A stretch of DNA of 64,000 nucleotides from [Mycobacterium] zoologicum (GCF_020172665.1 NZ_CP083985.1:3522251-3586250), one strand, 5' to 3'. Counted from the stretch's first letter, positions 45,678 to 56,585 are shown. Notes: generated by a model from the sequence alone, not told the origin. Numbers and translations are program-made.

Positions 45678-46553
45678 ATGCAAACGGTCGCGTTTCTGGG
45701 ACTGGGCCACATGGGCGGGCCGATGGCGGCCAACCTGGTCAAAGCCGGTCACCCGGTGCACGGCTTCGACCCGGTCCCGGCGGCCGCCGAGACTGCCGCG
45801 GCCAACGGGGTGAGCATGCATGCCACCGCGGCTGAAGCGGTCGCCGGCGCCGACGTGGTGATCACCATGCTGCCCAACGGCGACTTGGTAAAGGCCTGCT
45901 ACCTCGAAGTCCTGCCGGTCGCGAAAGCCGGCACGCTGTTCATCGACAGCTCCACCATCTCGGTCGATGACGCCCGCGAGGCCCATGCCCTGGCCGGCAA
46001 GCACGGGATCGCCCAGCTCGACGCGCCGGTGTCCGGCGGGGTGACCGGCGCGGTGGCCGGGCGGCTGGCGTTCATGGTCGGCGGCGAGGCCGATGCCGTA
46101 CAGCGTGCCACCCCGGTGCTGGAACCGATGGCCGCCAAGATCATTCACTGCGGCGGGACCGGCGCCGGCCAGGCCGCCAAGATCTGCAACAACATGGTGC
46201 TGGCTGTGCAGCAGGTGGCGGTCGCCGAGGCGTTCGTGCTGGCCGAGAAACTCGGCCTGGCCGACCAGGCGCTGTTCGACGTGATGACCGGGGCCACCGG
46301 GAACTGCTGGGCGCTGCACACCAATTGCCCGGTCCCCGGCCCGGTGCCGACCTCCCCGGCGAACCGGAACTTCGAACCGGGGTTCGCCACCGCCCTGATG
46401 AACAAGGACCTGGGTCTGGCGATGGACGCGGTGACCTCGACCGGCTCAGCCGCCCCGCTGGGCAGCCATGCCGCGGCGATCTACCGCGACTTCGCCGCAG
46501 AGCACAGCGCGCAGGACTTCAGCGCGGTCATCAATCAGCTGCGGGAGAGCTGA
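45678..46553 (+). CDS. mmsB: 3-hydroxyisobutyrate dehydrogenase
   Basis: 291 aa. Rossmann motif GLGHMGGPMAANL at the N-terminus, DAPVSGGVTGA substrate loop and the catalytic Lys region GAGQAAKICNNM. Oxidises 3-hydroxyisobutyrate to methylmalonate semialdehyde, the substrate of MmsA. ATG at 45678 preferred over a TTG one codon earlier. Corresponds to Rv0751c. Confidence 0.95.
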   Translation: MQTVAFLGLGHMGGPMAANLVKAGHPVHGFDPVPAAAETAAANGVSMHATAAEAVAGADVVITMLPNGDLVKACYLEVLPVAKAGTLFIDSSTISVDDAREAHALAGKHGIAQLDAPVSGGVTGAVAGRLAFMVGGEADAVQRATPVLEPMAAKIIHCGGTGAGQAAKICNNMVLAVQQVAVAEAFVLAEKLGLADQALFDVMTGATGNCWALHTNCPVPGPVPTSPANRNFEPGFATALMNKDLGLAMDAVTSTGSAAPLGSHAAAIYRDFAAEHSAQDFSAVINQLRES

Positions 46554-46572
46554 ACGTCCGTCGGCCCGCCGA

Positions 46573-47220
46573 CTACTTCGCGATCGCCATCACCGCACCC
46601 GGCCGCAGCCAGCCGATGATCTTCACCAGCGTGGTGTCGTCGATCGCCACGCAGCCCGCCGTCGGCCCGCCGTCGGTGGTGTGGAAGAAGTAGGCGGAGC
46701 CGGCGCCGGGTACCCGGGCGTTGTTGTAGCCGATCACCACCGCGTGCCGGTACTGCGGGATTTGAAGGTTCTCACTGGCTGCCGTGTCGAACGGGCACTG
46801 GGCCTTTTTGCAGACCTGCATGGTGTTGTAGGTCGGGCTGCCCGAGTCGCTGTCCCACCAGTGATCGGACCCGACCTGCACATACGGCAGGCCTCCGCCG
46901 GGATTGGGCGCGGTGCCGAACGCCGAGTCGAGCGGGTAAACCCCCATCGGGGTCGACGGCTCACCTTCCCTCGTCCGCGGTGTGATGCCCGCCGAGCCGA
47001 CATGCGCCGGAATCCCGGCCGCGACCGGTTCCCAGCCCGCGACACTCCGCTGGTAGACGTCGATGTTCGCGGTCGAATGACCCACTCCGACAACCGAAAC
47101 CACCTGGGTGGCGTTGCCGACCGCATTTCCGAACCACGGGTCGACGACGGCTGCGGCCGGTGTTGTTGTCGCCGCGGTCAGACCCATCGCGCACAGCAGA
47201 ACCACTAGTCGACGCACCAC
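46573..47220 (-). CDS. Exported L,D-transpeptidase-like (YkuD-type) protein (215 aa)
   Basis: Signal peptide around LVVLLCAMGLTAATTTPAAA. The catalytic-domain end HTTDGGPTAGCVAID contains the His and Cys of the YkuD fold (His ~180, Cys ~190), but the usual SHGC is TAGC, as in the Rv0309-type group. GEPSTPMGVYPLDSAFG and an internal Cys pair (VCKKAQC) also fit that group. Predicted cell-wall role. The start is uncertain: GTG at 47220 chosen, TTG at 47256 possible. Confidence 0.82.
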   Translation of the reverse strand: MVRRLVVLLCAMGLTAATTTPAAAVVDPWFGNAVGNATQVVSVVGVGHSTANIDVYQRSVAGWEPVAAGIPAHVGSAGITPRTREGEPSTPMGVYPLDSAFGTAPNPGGGLPYVQVGSDHWWDSDSGSPTYNTMQVCKKAQCPFDTAASENLQIPQYRHAVVIGYNNARVPGAGSAYFFHTTDGGPTAGCVAIDDTTLVKIIGWLRPGAVMAIAK

Positions 47221-47268
47221 CTCATGGTCGATGACCGGTGGTCGCGCGTCAATCAACCAGGGCCGTGA

Positions 47269-47802
47269 TCAGCCCGCTTCGCGGCAGCTGAACCGCGCGA
47301 CCACCCGGTCGGAGTGCAACTCGCGGCACCCGGCGGCCGACAACCCGTCGTAGCCGTCGGAACCGATGAAGATCGCCGGCAGGCCGATCGCCGATGCGGT
47401 CCGGGCGCCGGCCTCGGACCCGGCGATCACCAACGTCTCACCGGCGACGATGCCCAGCTCCCACAGCGCCAGCCGGTACAGCTCGGCGTCACCGTCCGGG
47501 CCGGTAAGGTCATCGGCGCTGATCACGGTCTCGGTCATGCCGTCGCCCATGAGTTCGCGCACCCGATCCTGCAACTCCTCGCGCGGCCCGGTGCCCACCA
47601 CCGCGACCCACAGGCCGGTGGAGAACAGGCTCAGCACCAGGTCGTGCAGCCCGGCGCGGGGCTCGCCGTCGGCGTCGGCAAGAGCGTCCAGATCGAAGAT
47701 CACCGCCTGCAGCGGGTAAACCTCGGCATCGTGCTGCACTTGACCCCACCAGTACGGGCGGCTGGGTCCGGTCCATGTCGCGAGCTCAGTTGTGATCTGC
47801 AT
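47269..47802 (-). CDS. HAD-superfamily hydrolase-like protein (177 aa)
   Basis: HAD motif I is AVIFDLDALAD (Asp nucleophile ~36 and Asp+2), motif II is in VAVVGTG, and motif III/IV is around ETLVIAGSEAGARTASAIGLPAIFI. The cap is small. The ending VVARFSCREAG carries the only late Cys. Probable phosphatase of unknown substrate. 16 bp after the stop of the L,D-transpeptidase-like gene's reading direction partner; both are minus-strand and could share a transcript starting here. Confidence 0.8.
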   Translation of the reverse strand: MQITTELATWTGPSRPYWWGQVQHDAEVYPLQAVIFDLDALADADGEPRAGLHDLVLSLFSTGLWVAVVGTGPREELQDRVRELMGDGMTETVISADDLTGPDGDAELYRLALWELGIVAGETLVIAGSEAGARTASAIGLPAIFIGSDGYDGLSAAGCRELHSDRVVARFSCREAG

Positions 47803-47894
47803 AACAGCCAGGGTGCCCGAAAAGGGCCCGTCCGTCCTCCCCCATTTGGGGGAACCGTCCGGGGGGATAGAAATGCCAGCGCCTATTCGGGCCC

Positions 47895-47900
47895 TATTGT
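47895..47900 (+). promoter_or_regulatory. -10 box of a probable leaderless promoter
   Basis: TATTGT ends 6 nt before the response-regulator ATG at 47907, and no ribosome site is present. A G-rich inverted block (CCCCCATTTGGGGGA, ~47839-47853) lies further upstream. Confidence 0.5.
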
Positions 47901-47906
47901 CTTGCT

Positions 47907-48557
47907 ATGCCCGTGCGCCTGGTCCTCGTCGACGACCACGAGATGGTGATCGAGGGCCTGCGGGCCATGCTGACGGCGTTCGCCGACCGGATCGAGGTCG
48001 TCGGACAGGCCATCAACGCCGAGCAGGCGCTGTCGGTGGTCACCGACACCGACCCCGACGTCGTGTTGTGCGACGTGCGGATGCGCGGTGAAAGCGGCCT
48101 GGACCTCTGCCTGGCGCTGCGCGAACGCGACCCGGAGCGCAAAGTCGTGATGCTGAGCGTCTACGACGACGAGCAGTACCTGTTCGAGGCGCTGCGGGTC
48201 GGCGCGAGCGGCTACCTGCTCAAGAGCGTCAGCAGCGACGACCTGGTGCACCAGATCGAGCTGGCCCACCGCGGCGAGACGGTGATCGACCCCGGACTGG
48301 CGGCGCGGGCGGTCGGCACCGCGGCGCGCCTGCAGCGTGACGAGTTCTGGCCCGGCGCCCGCCAGGGCCTGACCCAGCGCGAGAGCGAGATCCTGGCCTA
48401 CATGGTCAGCGGCCTGTCCAACCGCGGGATCGCCGCCAAGCTGGTGATCGGCGACGAGACCGTCAAAAGCCACCTGCGTTCGATCTACCGCAAGCTGGGT
48501 GTCTCCGATCGCACGGGCGCGGTGGCCACCGCGCTGCGCGAGGGGATCTACCGGTGA
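47907..48557 (+). CDS. NarL/LuxR-family response regulator (216 aa)
   Basis: Receiver domain 1-~125 with acidic pocket Asp9-Asp10 and phospho-acceptor Asp56 (LCDVRMRGESG), plus the conserved Lys in YLLKS. LuxR-type HTH at ~150-210: LTQRESEILAYMVSGLSNRGIAAKL and VKSHLRSIYRKLGV. Overlaps the histidine-kinase start by 4 bp (GTGA), so the two form one two-component unit. Target genes are unknown. Confidence 0.94.
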   Translation: MPVRLVLVDDHEMVIEGLRAMLTAFADRIEVVGQAINAEQALSVVTDTDPDVVLCDVRMRGESGLDLCLALRERDPERKVVMLSVYDDEQYLFEALRVGASGYLLKSVSSDDLVHQIELAHRGETVIDPGLAARAVGTAARLQRDEFWPGARQGLTQRESEILAYMVSGLSNRGIAAKLVIGDETVKSHLRSIYRKLGVSDRTGAVATALREGIYR

Positions 48558-49810
48558 GCCCTTCCGGCGCACCACGCCCTCGGGCCCGCAAACAGGGCGC
48601 GGTACGCGATTTCGTGGACGCCAACCACGAGCTGGCCCTGCTTCGCGAGCTCATCCAGGCTGCGTCCAGCGGGCCCGGCGTGGAGCCGCTGGCCGCCGCG
48701 GCTGCCCGGATGATCACCGCGGCCACCGGCACCGATGTCTGCTTCGTGCACGTGCTCGACGACACCGAACGCTCGCTGACGCTGACCGGCGCGACCCCGC
48801 CGTTCGACACCGAGGTCGGCAAGATCCGGCTGCCGCTGGAATCCGGGGTGTCAGGTTGGGTGGCGCGGCACCGCGAGCCGGTGGTGATCTGCGACGACAA
48901 GGAGGCCGACTCGCGTTATGTGCCGATCGAGTCGCTGCGCGGGCGCGACTTCACCTCGATGGTGTCGGTGCCCATGGAGACCGATCCGGGCGGGCTGGTG
49001 GGCGTGCTCAACGTGCACACCGTGGCGCGCCGCGAATTCACCGACGGCGACATCGAGTTGCTGCGGGTGATCGGCCGGCTGATCGCCGGTGCCATGCACC
49101 AGGCCCGGCTGCACCGGCAGCTGGTGGCCCGCGAACGCGCCCACGAGCTGTTCGTCGAGCAGGTGATCGAGGCCCAGGAGATCGAGCGCCGCCGGCTGGC
49201 CGGCGACATCCACGACGGCATCTCGCAGCGCCTGGTGACGCTGTCCTACCGGCTCGACGCCGCCGCCCGGGCGGTCGGCAACGATCCGGACGAGGCGTCG
49301 GCGCAGCTGGAGGCCGCCCGCGAGCTGGCCGGGCTGACGCTGCAGGAGACCCGGGTGGCGATCAGCGGCCTGCGCCCGCCGGTGCTCGACGACCTGGGCC
49401 TGGCCGGCGGGCTGGCCAGCCTCGCCCGATCGATTCCGGCGCCGCGCATCGAGCTGGATCTCGACGAGGTGCGGCTGCCCGAGCACATCGAGCTGGCGCT
49501 GTACCGGATCGCCCAGGAGGGCCTGCAGAACGTCGTCAAGCACGCCGCGGCCACCGTGGTGCGGCTGCGCTTCGCCGTCACCGCCGACCCCGACACCGCC
49601 CGGCTGGAGATCGTCGACGACGGCGTCGGCTTCGACACCTTCGAGCACCCGGTCGGCGGCGACGAGATGGGCGGCTACGGGGTGCTCTCGATGGCCGAGC
49701 GCGCCGAGTTGGTGGGTGGGCGGCTGAACATCCGGTCGCGTCCCGGCTCGGGCACCGCCGTCACGGCCACCATCCCGATCCCGTCGGCCACCGCCCGCGA
49801 AGCCGTCTAG
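48554..49810 (+). CDS. GAF-domain sensor histidine kinase (418 aa)
   Basis: Cytoplasmic NarX/DegS-type kinase with no membrane span. GAF sensor ~45-195, HisKA_3 dimerisation with His220 in GDIHDGISQRL, and HATPase_c with the N-box AQEGLQNVVKHA, DDGVGFD and GYGVLSMAERAELVGG. GTG start coupled to the response regulator. A GAF input suggests a small ligand, heme or redox signal; which one is not visible. Confidence 0.93.
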   Translation: MSPSGAPRPRARKQGAVRDFVDANHELALLRELIQAASSGPGVEPLAAAAARMITAATGTDVCFVHVLDDTERSLTLTGATPPFDTEVGKIRLPLESGVSGWVARHREPVVICDDKEADSRYVPIESLRGRDFTSMVSVPMETDPGGLVGVLNVHTVARREFTDGDIELLRVIGRLIAGAMHQARLHRQLVARERAHELFVEQVIEAQEIERRRLAGDIHDGISQRLVTLSYRLDAAARAVGNDPDEASAQLEAARELAGLTLQETRVAISGLRPPVLDDLGLAGGLASLARSIPAPRIELDLDEVRLPEHIELALYRIAQEGLQNVVKHAAATVVRLRFAVTADPDTARLEIVDDGVGFDTFEHPVGGDEMGGYGVLSMAERAELVGGRLNIRSRPGSGTAVTATIPIPSATAREAV

Positions 49811-50307
49811 AAATCCCCGGCGTTGCGCCGCAGCGTCTCGATCACGTTCGACAGGGTGCGGGACTGCTGCTCCGACATCCCGATGTCGGAGAACACCTCA
49901 CGGTTGAGCGTCGCGGTCGCATCTTCCACCGTCGCGCGCCCCCGGGCGGTGATCGACACCAGCGTGGTGCGGCCGTCGGTGGGATGCGGCAGCCGCTCCA
50001 CCAGCCCGGCGGCCTCCAGCCGACGGATCGCGTGGGTGACGCTGGTGACGTGCACCTGCAGCCGGTCGGACGCCTTGGCGATCGGCATGGCACCGGAGCG
50101 GCTGAACGCCAGCAGGCGTAACAGCTCGAACCGGGAGAAGCTCAGGTCGTAGGGCCGCAGGGTTGCCTCCACCCGGGCCAGCAGGATCTGATGGGCGCGC
50201 ATCACCGACGTCACCGCCACCATCCCGTCGGCGACCTCTCCCCATCCGGCCCGCTCCCAATTGGCTCGGGCCAGTGCGATCGGGTCGCGGTCGTCGGGCG
50301 GGTTCAT
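49807..50307 (-). CDS. MarR-family transcriptional regulator (Rv0737-like, 166 aa)
   Basis: Winged-helix protein. SFSRFELLRLLAFSRSGAMPIAKASDRLQVHVTSVTHAIRRLEAAGLVERLPHPTDGRTTLV is a full MarR DNA-binding core including the wing. Start at MNPPDDRD behind GGGGAG. Its stop overlaps the convergent kinase stop by 4 bp, and it lies 14 bp after map, as Rv0737 follows the map region in M. tuberculosis. Confidence 0.9.
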   Translation of the reverse strand: MNPPDDRDPIALARANWERAGWGEVADGMVAVTSVMRAHQILLARVEATLRPYDLSFSRFELLRLLAFSRSGAMPIAKASDRLQVHVTSVTHAIRRLEAAGLVERLPHPTDGRTTLVSITARGRATVEDATATLNREVFSDIGMSEQQSRTLSNVIETLRRNAGDF

Positions 50308-50321
50308 GGTCTCCCCGCCCG

Positions 50322-51116
50322 TCAGGCCCGCGTCAGGATCCGGGGTCCGTCCTCGGTGACCGCGACGGTGTGTTCCCAGTGCGCGGCGCGAGAGCCGTCG
50401 ACGGTGACGACCGTCCACTCGTCGTCGAGGATCTTGGTCTGGTCGGTGCCCAGGGTCAGCATCGGCTCGATCGCCAGCACCGACCCGACCACCAGATGCG
50501 GCCCGCGGCCGGGCGAGCCCTCGTTGGGCAGGAACGGGTCGAGGTGCATCTCGCGGCCGATACCGTGGCCGCCGTAGCCGTCGACGATGCCGAACCCCCG
50601 CTTGAACTGCTTCGACGCGGCGCGGGCGCCCGTTTCGATGGCGTGCGAGACGTCGGTGAGGCGGTTGCCCGCCACCATCGCGGCGATACCGGCCTCCATC
50701 GCCTGCCGGGTGGCCGCCGACAGCTGCTCGTCGGCCTCGGTCAGCGTGTCGATGCCGAAGGTGACCGCCGCGTCGCCGTGCCAGCCGTCCAGGATGGCGC
50801 CGCAGTCGATGGACACCAGATCACCGGTGGCCAGCACCTCGGCCGAGGACGGGATGCCGTGCACCACCCGGTCGTTGACCGAGCTGCAGATCGACGCCGG
50901 GAAGCCGTGGTAGCCCAGGAACGACGGGGTGGCACCGGCGTCCCGGATCACCGATTCGGCGACCTCGTCGAGTTGCAGGGTCGACACACCGGCGGCAGCG
51001 GCCGCTCGCACCGCGGCCAGGGCGGCCGCGACGACGGCGCCTGCCGCGGCCATCGCGTCAAGCTCACCGGGGCTGCGATGCGGCACGACCTTGCGCCGCT
51101 TCCCCCAACCGACCAC
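50322..51116 (-). CDS. map: Type I methionine aminopeptidase
   Basis: 264 aa. Removes initiator Met. Metal ligands: Asp in [14 protein letters not shown] (two), His in [10 protein letters not shown], Glu in LAIEPML and Glu in [11 protein letters not shown] start shares one base with the adk stop (TAGTG). Corresponds to mapA (Rv0734). Confidence 0.97.
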   Translation of the reverse strand: MVGWGKRRKVVPHRSPGELDAMAAAGAVVAAALAAVRAAAAAGVSTLQLDEVAESVIRDAGATPSFLGYHGFPASICSSVNDRVVHGIPSSAEVLATGDLVSIDCGAILDGWHGDAAVTFGIDTLTEADEQLSAATRQAMEAGIAAMVAGNRLTDVSHAIETGARAASKQFKRGFGIVDGYGGHGIGREMHLDPFLPNEGSPGRGPHLVVGSVLAIEPMLTLGTDQTKILDDEWTVVTVDGSRAAHWEHTVAVTEDGPRILTRA

Positions 51117-51667
51117 TACTTTCCCAGGGCGGTCAGGGCGCGGTCGAACACCTCGTCGAGGGTCCCCAGTGCGTCCACCACATGCAGTTCGTGCTCGTCC
51201 TGGTAGTAGTCCAGCAGCGGCGTCGTCTCCTCGCGGTAGACGATCATCCGGTTGTGGATGACCTCGGCGGTGTCGTCGGCGCGGCCACGCGCCTTGAGCC
51301 GCTTGAGCAGTTCGCTCTCGGTGACCCGGAATTCCAGGACCGCGTCGACCTTGGTCTGGCGGCGTTCCAGCATGGCGTGCAGCGCTTCGGCCTGCTCCAC
51401 CGAACGTGGGTACCCGTCCAAGATGAAACCGTCAGCGGCATCCGCTTGGTCAATCCGGTCTTCGACCAGCGCGTTGGTCAGCTCCGGTGGCACCAGGTCG
51501 CCGGCGTCGAGGTACTGCTTGGCCTGGCGGCCCAGCTCGGTGCCCTCGGCGATGTTGTGCCGGAACAGGTCACCGGTGGAGATCTGCGGGACACCCAGCT
51601 TCTCGGCCAGTTTCACGGCCTGGGTTCCCTTACCGGCCCCCGGCGGCCCCAGCAATACGACTCTCAC
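51116..51667 (-). CDS. adk: Adenylate kinase
   Basis: 183 aa. P-loop GPPGAGKGT at the N-terminus, [15 protein letters not shown], and [16 protein letters not shown]. Short-lid form (no zinc lid), as in other mycobacteria. Overlaps secY by 4 bp and map by 1 bp. Confidence 0.98.
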   Translation of the reverse strand: MRVVLLGPPGAGKGTQAVKLAEKLGVPQISTGDLFRHNIAEGTELGRQAKQYLDAGDLVPPELTNALVEDRIDQADAADGFILDGYPRSVEQAEALHAMLERRQTKVDAVLEFRVTESELLKRLKARGRADDTAEVIHNRMIVYREETTPLLDYYQDEHELHVVDALGTLDEVFDRALTALGK

Positions 51668-52989
51668 TTGAGGAACCCTTCGTAGTTGCGCTGCATGAGC
51701 TGGCTCTCGATCTGCTTCACGGTGTCCAGGCCGACACCGATCATGATCAGCACCGCGGTACCACCGAACGGCAGGTTCTGCACGGTGCCGGAGTTGCCCA
51801 TCTGCAGGAACAGGTTCGGCAGCACGGAGATCACGCCCAGATAGATCGAGCCCGGCAGGGTGATCCGGTTGAGCACGTAACGCAGGTAGTCCGCGGTCGG
51901 CCGGCCGGGGCGGATACCCGGGATGAAGCCGCCGAACTTCTTCATCTCGTCGGCGCGCTCGTCGGGGTTGAACGTGATCGAGACGTAGAAATAGGTGAAG
52001 AAGATGATCAGGCCGAAGTACACCGCGATGTAGACCAGGTTCGACGGGTCAGACAGGTAGGTGCTGACGATCTTGGCCCACCAGCCGGAGCCGGAGTTGC
52101 CGCCGTTGACCAACTGGGTGATCAGCTGCGGGATGTAGATCAGCGACGAGGCGAAGATGACCGGGATAACGCCGGCCTGGTTGACCTTCAGCGGCAGGTA
52201 CGTCGAGGTGCCACCGTACATCCGCCGGCCGACCATGCGCTTGGCGTACTGCACCGGGATGCGGCGCTGGCCCTGCTCGACGAAGACGACGCCGACGACG
52301 ATGGCCAGCGCGGCCAGGCAGACCATGGTGAACACCACCGAACCGCGGGAGTCCAGGATGGACTTGCCCTCGATCGGGATGCGGGCGGCGATGCCGACGA
52401 AGATCAGCAGCGACATGCCGTTGCCGATGCCACGTTCGGTGATCAGCTCACCCAGCCACATCACCAGCACCGCACCGGAGGTCATCACCAGCACGATGAC
52501 GATCAGGGTGAAGATGCTGTGGTCGGAGATGATGTCGTGACGCAGGCTGCAGGTCTGCAGCAGCCCGCCGTTGGCAGCCAGCGCCACGATACTTGTGGCC
52601 TGCAGGACGGCCAGCGCGACCGTCAGGTACCGGGTGTACTGCGTCATCTTGTTCTGGCCGGACTGGCCTTCTTTACGCAGCTCCTCGAAGCGCGGGATGA
52701 CCACCGTCAACAACTGCACGATGATGCTGGCGGTGATGTAGGGCATCACGCCGATGGCGAACACCGTCAACTGCAGCAGCGCACCGCCGGAGAACAGGTT
52801 GATCAGCGAGTAGACCTGGGCCGCGTCACCGCCGCTGACCTCTTTGATGCACTGCTGCACGTTCTGGTAGTCCACGCCGGGCGACGGGATCGACGCGCCG
52901 AGCCGGTAGACCACGATGATCCCCAGGGCGAACAGGATCTTGCGCCTCAAGTCGACGGTCCGCAGTGATGAGATGAAAGCCGAGAACAC
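51664..52989 (-). CDS. secY: Preprotein translocase channel SecY
   Basis: 441 aa, ten membrane spans, core of the Sec pore. [19 protein letters not shown] in span 1, [11 protein letters not shown] in span 4-5 and the cytoplasmic loop [20 protein letters not shown]. Promoter presumably in 52990-53262, which contains no gene. Heads secY-adk-map. Confidence 0.98.
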   Translation of the reverse strand: MFSAFISSLRTVDLRRKILFALGIIVVYRLGASIPSPGVDYQNVQQCIKEVSGGDAAQVYSLINLFSGGALLQLTVFAIGVMPYITASIIVQLLTVVIPRFEELRKEGQSGQNKMTQYTRYLTVALAVLQATSIVALAANGGLLQTCSLRHDIISDHSIFTLIVIVLVMTSGAVLVMWLGELITERGIGNGMSLLIFVGIAARIPIEGKSILDSRGSVVFTMVCLAALAIVVGVVFVEQGQRRIPVQYAKRMVGRRMYGGTSTYLPLKVNQAGVIPVIFASSLIYIPQLITQLVNGGNSGSGWWAKIVSTYLSDPSNLVYIAVYFGLIIFFTYFYVSITFNPDERADEMKKFGGFIPGIRPGRPTADYLRYVLNRITLPGSIYLGVISVLPNLFLQMGNSGTVQNLPFGGTAVLIMIGVGLDTVKQIESQLMQRNYEGFLK

Positions 52990-53262
52990 TCTTCTCCTCC
53001 TGCGCAGCCGAGGTCCGGTCGCGGCGTGCCATTGGGCCGGATGCCTTCCAGCCCCGGTTAGTCCTGGGGTCGTGCTGCGTCTGCCTGTTCAGGCGCGTCA
53101 GCAGTCTACGAGACTAACAGCTGCATCCGGTGGGCCGGGCTGCTGTCCGGCGCCGCTGCCAGCGAACCGTCAGACGCCAAGCGTACAGTCGGCGACGGCT
53201 CGTTAAATCGGCTAACTAACTTTCCGGCGCCGCGTCGCCGGCATCGACAGAGAGGTTCGCGA

Positions 53263-54198
53263 ATGCCACGCACCGAGAACGACAGCTGGGATCTGGCCTC
53301 CAGCGTCGGCGCCACCGCCACCGCGGTCGCCGCCGGCCGTGCCATGGCCACCCGCGGAAACGGCACTGACCGGCCATTGATCAACGATCCGTTCGCCGAG
53401 CCGCTGGTTCGCGCGGTCGGAATCGATTCTTTCACCCGGCTGGCCACCGGCGAGCTCGACGTGGCCGACCTCGCCGACGACGATCAGTCCGGGATCGCGC
53501 GGATGGCCACCAATATGGCCGTGCGCACCCGATTCTTCGACGAATTCTTTCTGGACGCGGGCGCCGCGGGCATCCGCCAAGCCGTCATCCTGGCCTCGGG
53601 ACTCGACGCCCGCGCCTACCGGCTGGACTGGCCGGCCGGCACCACCGTGTTCGAGATCGACCAATCCGAGGTGATCGAGTTCAAGACTCGGGTGCTGGCC
53701 ACCCACGGCGCCCAGCCCACCGCGGACCGCCGTCCGGTCCCCGCCGACCTGCGCGACGACTGGCCCGCGGCGCTGCGGGCGTCGGGCTTCGACCCGTCCC
53801 AGCCGACCGCGTGGAGCGCCGAGGGGCTGCTGGCCTATCTGCCCGCCGATGCTCAGGATCGCTTGCTGGACACCATCACTGCCCTGTCGGCACCGCACAG
53901 CCGCTGCGCGATCGAGAACATCGCGCAGCTCGACGAGGCCGGCGAGGAGTCGGCACGCGAGCGCATGCAGGAGTCTGCCGCCCGGATGCGCGACCACGGG
54001 GTCGACCTCGACCTGACCGAGCTGGTCTACTTCGGAGAGCGCAATGACGCCGCCGAATACCTCGCGCGACACGGGTGGCGCCTGGCCAGCCGCACCATCA
54101 ACGAGCTCTACGCCGAGCACGGGCTGCCGCTGCTCGACGGCACCGACGGTCACGCCGGACTGACCTACGTCAGTGCGGTTTTGGGAGGAGGACAGTGA
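53263..54198 (+). CDS. Class I SAM-dependent methyltransferase, mycobacterial TIGR00027 type (311 aa)
   Basis: Leader [25 protein letters not shown], a strictly conserved start of this family, then the SAM-binding strand [19 protein letters not shown] and [22 protein letters not shown] lies in the catalytic region. Related to the Rv0725c/Rv0726c/Rv0731c group beside secY in M. tuberculosis. Substrate is unknown. Overlaps the next paralogue by one base. Confidence 0.92.
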   Translation: MPRTENDSWDLASSVGATATAVAAGRAMATRGNGTDRPLINDPFAEPLVRAVGIDSFTRLATGELDVADLADDDQSGIARMATNMAVRTRFFDEFFLDAGAAGIRQAVILASGLDARAYRLDWPAGTTVFEIDQSEVIEFKTRVLATHGAQPTADRRPVPADLRDDWPAALRASGFDPSQPTAWSAEGLLAYLPADAQDRLLDTITALSAPHSRCAIENIAQLDEAGEESARERMQESAARMRDHGVDLDLTELVYFGERNDAAEYLARHGWRLASRTINELYAEHGLPLLDGTDGHAGLTYVSAVLGGGQ

Positions 54199-55121
54199 TG
54201 GAACGCACCGGCGGTGCACGATCCCCTGGGGACACCTGGGACCTGGCGTCCAGCGTGGGCACCACGGCGACCATGGTCGCCGCAGCCCGCGCGCTGGCCA
54301 GCCGGGAGGCCGATCCCCTGATCGACGACCCGTTCGCCGCGCCGCTGGTGCGTGCGGTCGGGATCGACTTCTTCAACCGGCTGCTCGACGGTGAGCTCGA
54401 CCCGGCCGTCGCACAGGACGCCACCACCGCCGCGCGCCCGATGACCGATGTGATGGCGGTGCGCACCCGGTTCTTCGATGACTTCTTCCTCGCTGCCGGC
54501 GCGGCGGGCATCCGCCAGGCGGTCATCCTGGCCGCCGGGCTGGATTCGCGGGCCTACCGGCTGGGCTGGCCGCAGGGCAGCGTCGTCTACGAGATCGACC
54601 AGCCCGAGGTGATCGAGTTCAAGTCCGCCACGCTGGCCGCCCTGGGCGCCGAACCGACGGCACTGCGCCGCACGGTGGCCGTCGACCTACGCGACGACTG
54701 GCCGGAAGCGTTGCGCCGCAGTGGTTTCGATGCGACGCAACCGACCGCGTGGAGCGCAGAGGGACTGCTGGTCTACCTTCCGCCGGACGCGCAGGACCGG
54801 CTGTTCGACAGCATCACCGCGTCGAGCGCGCCGGGCAGCCGGCTGGCCACCGAGTACCACCCCGACGGCGCCGCCACACTGGGCGACTCGAACGACTCGG
54901 TGGGCAAACGCTTCGCCGAGCACGGCCTGGATCTCGACTTCGCCAACCTGGTCTACGCCGGGGAGCGCAGGCCCGCAGGCGACTATCTGACCGAACTGGG
55001 CTGGCAGGTCAGCGGCTGCAGCCGGCTGGAGTTGTTCGAGGCCTACGGTCGCAGGTTCCCCGACGACCCCCTGGTGACGCGGATGCGCAACTCGGTGGCG
55101 ATCGAGGCCGTTTTCGGCTAG
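54198..55121 (+). CDS. Class I SAM-dependent methyltransferase, tandem paralogue (307 aa)
   Basis: Same family as the preceding gene: [66 protein letters not shown]. Start at 54198 (TGATG overlap) behind GGAGGAGG. The C-terminal third diverges from the first copy. Likely a local duplication. Confidence 0.92.
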   Translation: MERTGGARSPGDTWDLASSVGTTATMVAAARALASREADPLIDDPFAAPLVRAVGIDFFNRLLDGELDPAVAQDATTAARPMTDVMAVRTRFFDDFFLAAGAAGIRQAVILAAGLDSRAYRLGWPQGSVVYEIDQPEVIEFKSATLAALGAEPTALRRTVAVDLRDDWPEALRRSGFDATQPTAWSAEGLLVYLPPDAQDRLFDSITASSAPGSRLATEYHPDGAATLGDSNDSVGKRFAEHGLDLDFANLVYAGERRPAGDYLTELGWQVSGCSRLELFEAYGRRFPDDPLVTRMRNSVAIEAVFG

Positions 55122-56482
55122 CTCAGGTCGAGGCCGAGCAGGCTCGAGGGGTCGGTGAACTCCGCCGACAACGGCGGGTCGGTCGGCTCGATGGTTCCGA
55201 CTCCGGTCATGTGCGCGACAACCTGGGCCAGCGCCTCGGTCGCATCCACCCCCAGACCGCCGACGAACTGGACGACCTGCTGAGCGGCTTCGGCCAACCC
55301 GCTGACCAGGAATATGTCCTGATCGACGATCCCCTGCAGGTAATCGCTGAGCTGGGTGACGGCTTTGTCGATGAAGTACGGGATGGACGTGAAGACCGTG
55401 CGGATGGCCAGCGTGATGTCGTCGCCGATGTTCGGGTAGCCGACCAGCGACATCGCGGCTTGGAGCGCCTGCGCCAGGTCGACGGGCTGCACGATGCTGT
55501 TCGTGACGCTCGGGTCGCTGAACATCGAGACACCGTCGAAGTCCGAGCGCATCGGGGCCCCGAAGAGCGCCAGGATCGTCGGCGTGATGTCGGCGATGGA
55601 GTAGTTCAGGTTCTGGCTGCCGTCGGTGGCGTCATGGCCGGCCTGATCGAAGATGACGAACTGCTGAGTCTCGTTGGGCGACTGGAAGCCGTGCCCGAAC
55701 CCCAGCGACTGCTGGTGGCCGTGGTCGGTGGTGATGATGACCGACCAGTCGTCGCCGGTCGCCGCCTTGGCCTGCTCTACCGCGGCCAGGATCTGCGCGA
55801 TGTTGGCTCCGACATTGACGACGGCTTGGGCGTATTCGGGCGACCCGCCGCCGAACCCGTGGCCGGCCTCGTCGACCTGCACCTGGTAGGAGAACAGGAA
55901 GCTCGAGATGTCGTCAGGGTTGTCCATGGTCGCCAAGATCTGGGCGACGGTAGCCGCGGTGACCTGCGCGTCGGTGTTGGCCCAGGTGGTGTCGAAGGGG
56001 ATGTAGGTGCTGCTGTCGGCCCCGGTGCCACCCGCCGTCCCGATGTCGTTGATGTAGTCCCAGTCGGCGATCACCGAGGTATGGATGTCCGGGTTGTAGT
56101 GCTCCAGCAGGTTGAACACCGTCGGCCACTTGTCGTACGGGTCGGGGGTGAACAGGTTGTTGATCACACCGTGCTTGTCGTCCCACACCCCCGTGAGGAT
56201 CGTCGACCAGGACGGACCGGAGATCGTGGTGTGGCCGACCTCGTTGGCGGCGCCGGTGATGCCGTTGTTCATCGCCGTCGTGAAGCCGCTGTCGGGGCCG
56301 TTGGCGTACTCGAGGATCTTTGACAGGTTGGTGCCGTCGGTGCCGATCAGCAGGACGTGCTCGGCGGCAAGCCACCAGTCCGCGCTGTGCAGCACGGACA
56401 GCGGAGCCCCGATGGCCGCTCCGGTTCCGGCCACCAGGCCCGCGACGGTCGCACCACACAGGAATTGCTTGATAGTCGTCAC
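55118..56482 (-). CDS. Secreted alkaline-phosphatase-superfamily phosphodiesterase-like protein (454 aa)
   Basis: GTG start ([18 protein letters not shown]) and signal peptide to ~residue 27. Alkaline phosphatase/nucleotide pyrophosphatase fold: metal Asp in [10 protein letters not shown], nucleophile region [21 protein letters not shown], second metal set in [10 protein letters not shown] and ITTDHGHQQ. All metal ligands appear present. The C-terminal ~110 residues are helical and specific to this protein. Exported hydrolase of phosphodiester or sulfate esters; substrate unknown. Stop overlaps that of the upstream-lying methyltransferase by 4 bp. Confidence 0.85.
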   Translation of the reverse strand: MTTIKQFLCGATVAGLVAGTGAAIGAPLSVLHSADWWLAAEHVLLIGTDGTNLSKILEYANGPDSGFTTAMNNGITGAANEVGHTTISGPSWSTILTGVWDDKHGVINNLFTPDPYDKWPTVFNLLEHYNPDIHTSVIADWDYINDIGTAGGTGADSSTYIPFDTTWANTDAQVTAATVAQILATMDNPDDISSFLFSYQVQVDEAGHGFGGGSPEYAQAVVNVGANIAQILAAVEQAKAATGDDWSVIITTDHGHQQSLGFGHGFQSPNETQQFVIFDQAGHDATDGSQNLNYSIADITPTILALFGAPMRSDFDGVSMFSDPSVTNSIVQPVDLAQALQAAMSLVGYPNIGDDITLAIRTVFTSIPYFIDKAVTQLSDYLQGIVDQDIFLVSGLAEAAQQVVQFVGGLGVDATEALAQVVAHMTGVGTIEPTDPPLSAEFTDPSSLLGLDLS

Positions 56483-56585
56483 GATGTGCCTTCCCTCGCC
56501 GAGGCTGAACAGCCCATATTCGCGCGATCCTAACAGGGCCCCCAGCGAAAACACAGGTTATTCGACGAATTCACTAACGTGACCT

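Noticed and set aside
51487..52968. Plus-strand 493-aa Asp/His/Gln-rich frame
   Set aside because: Antisense of secY.
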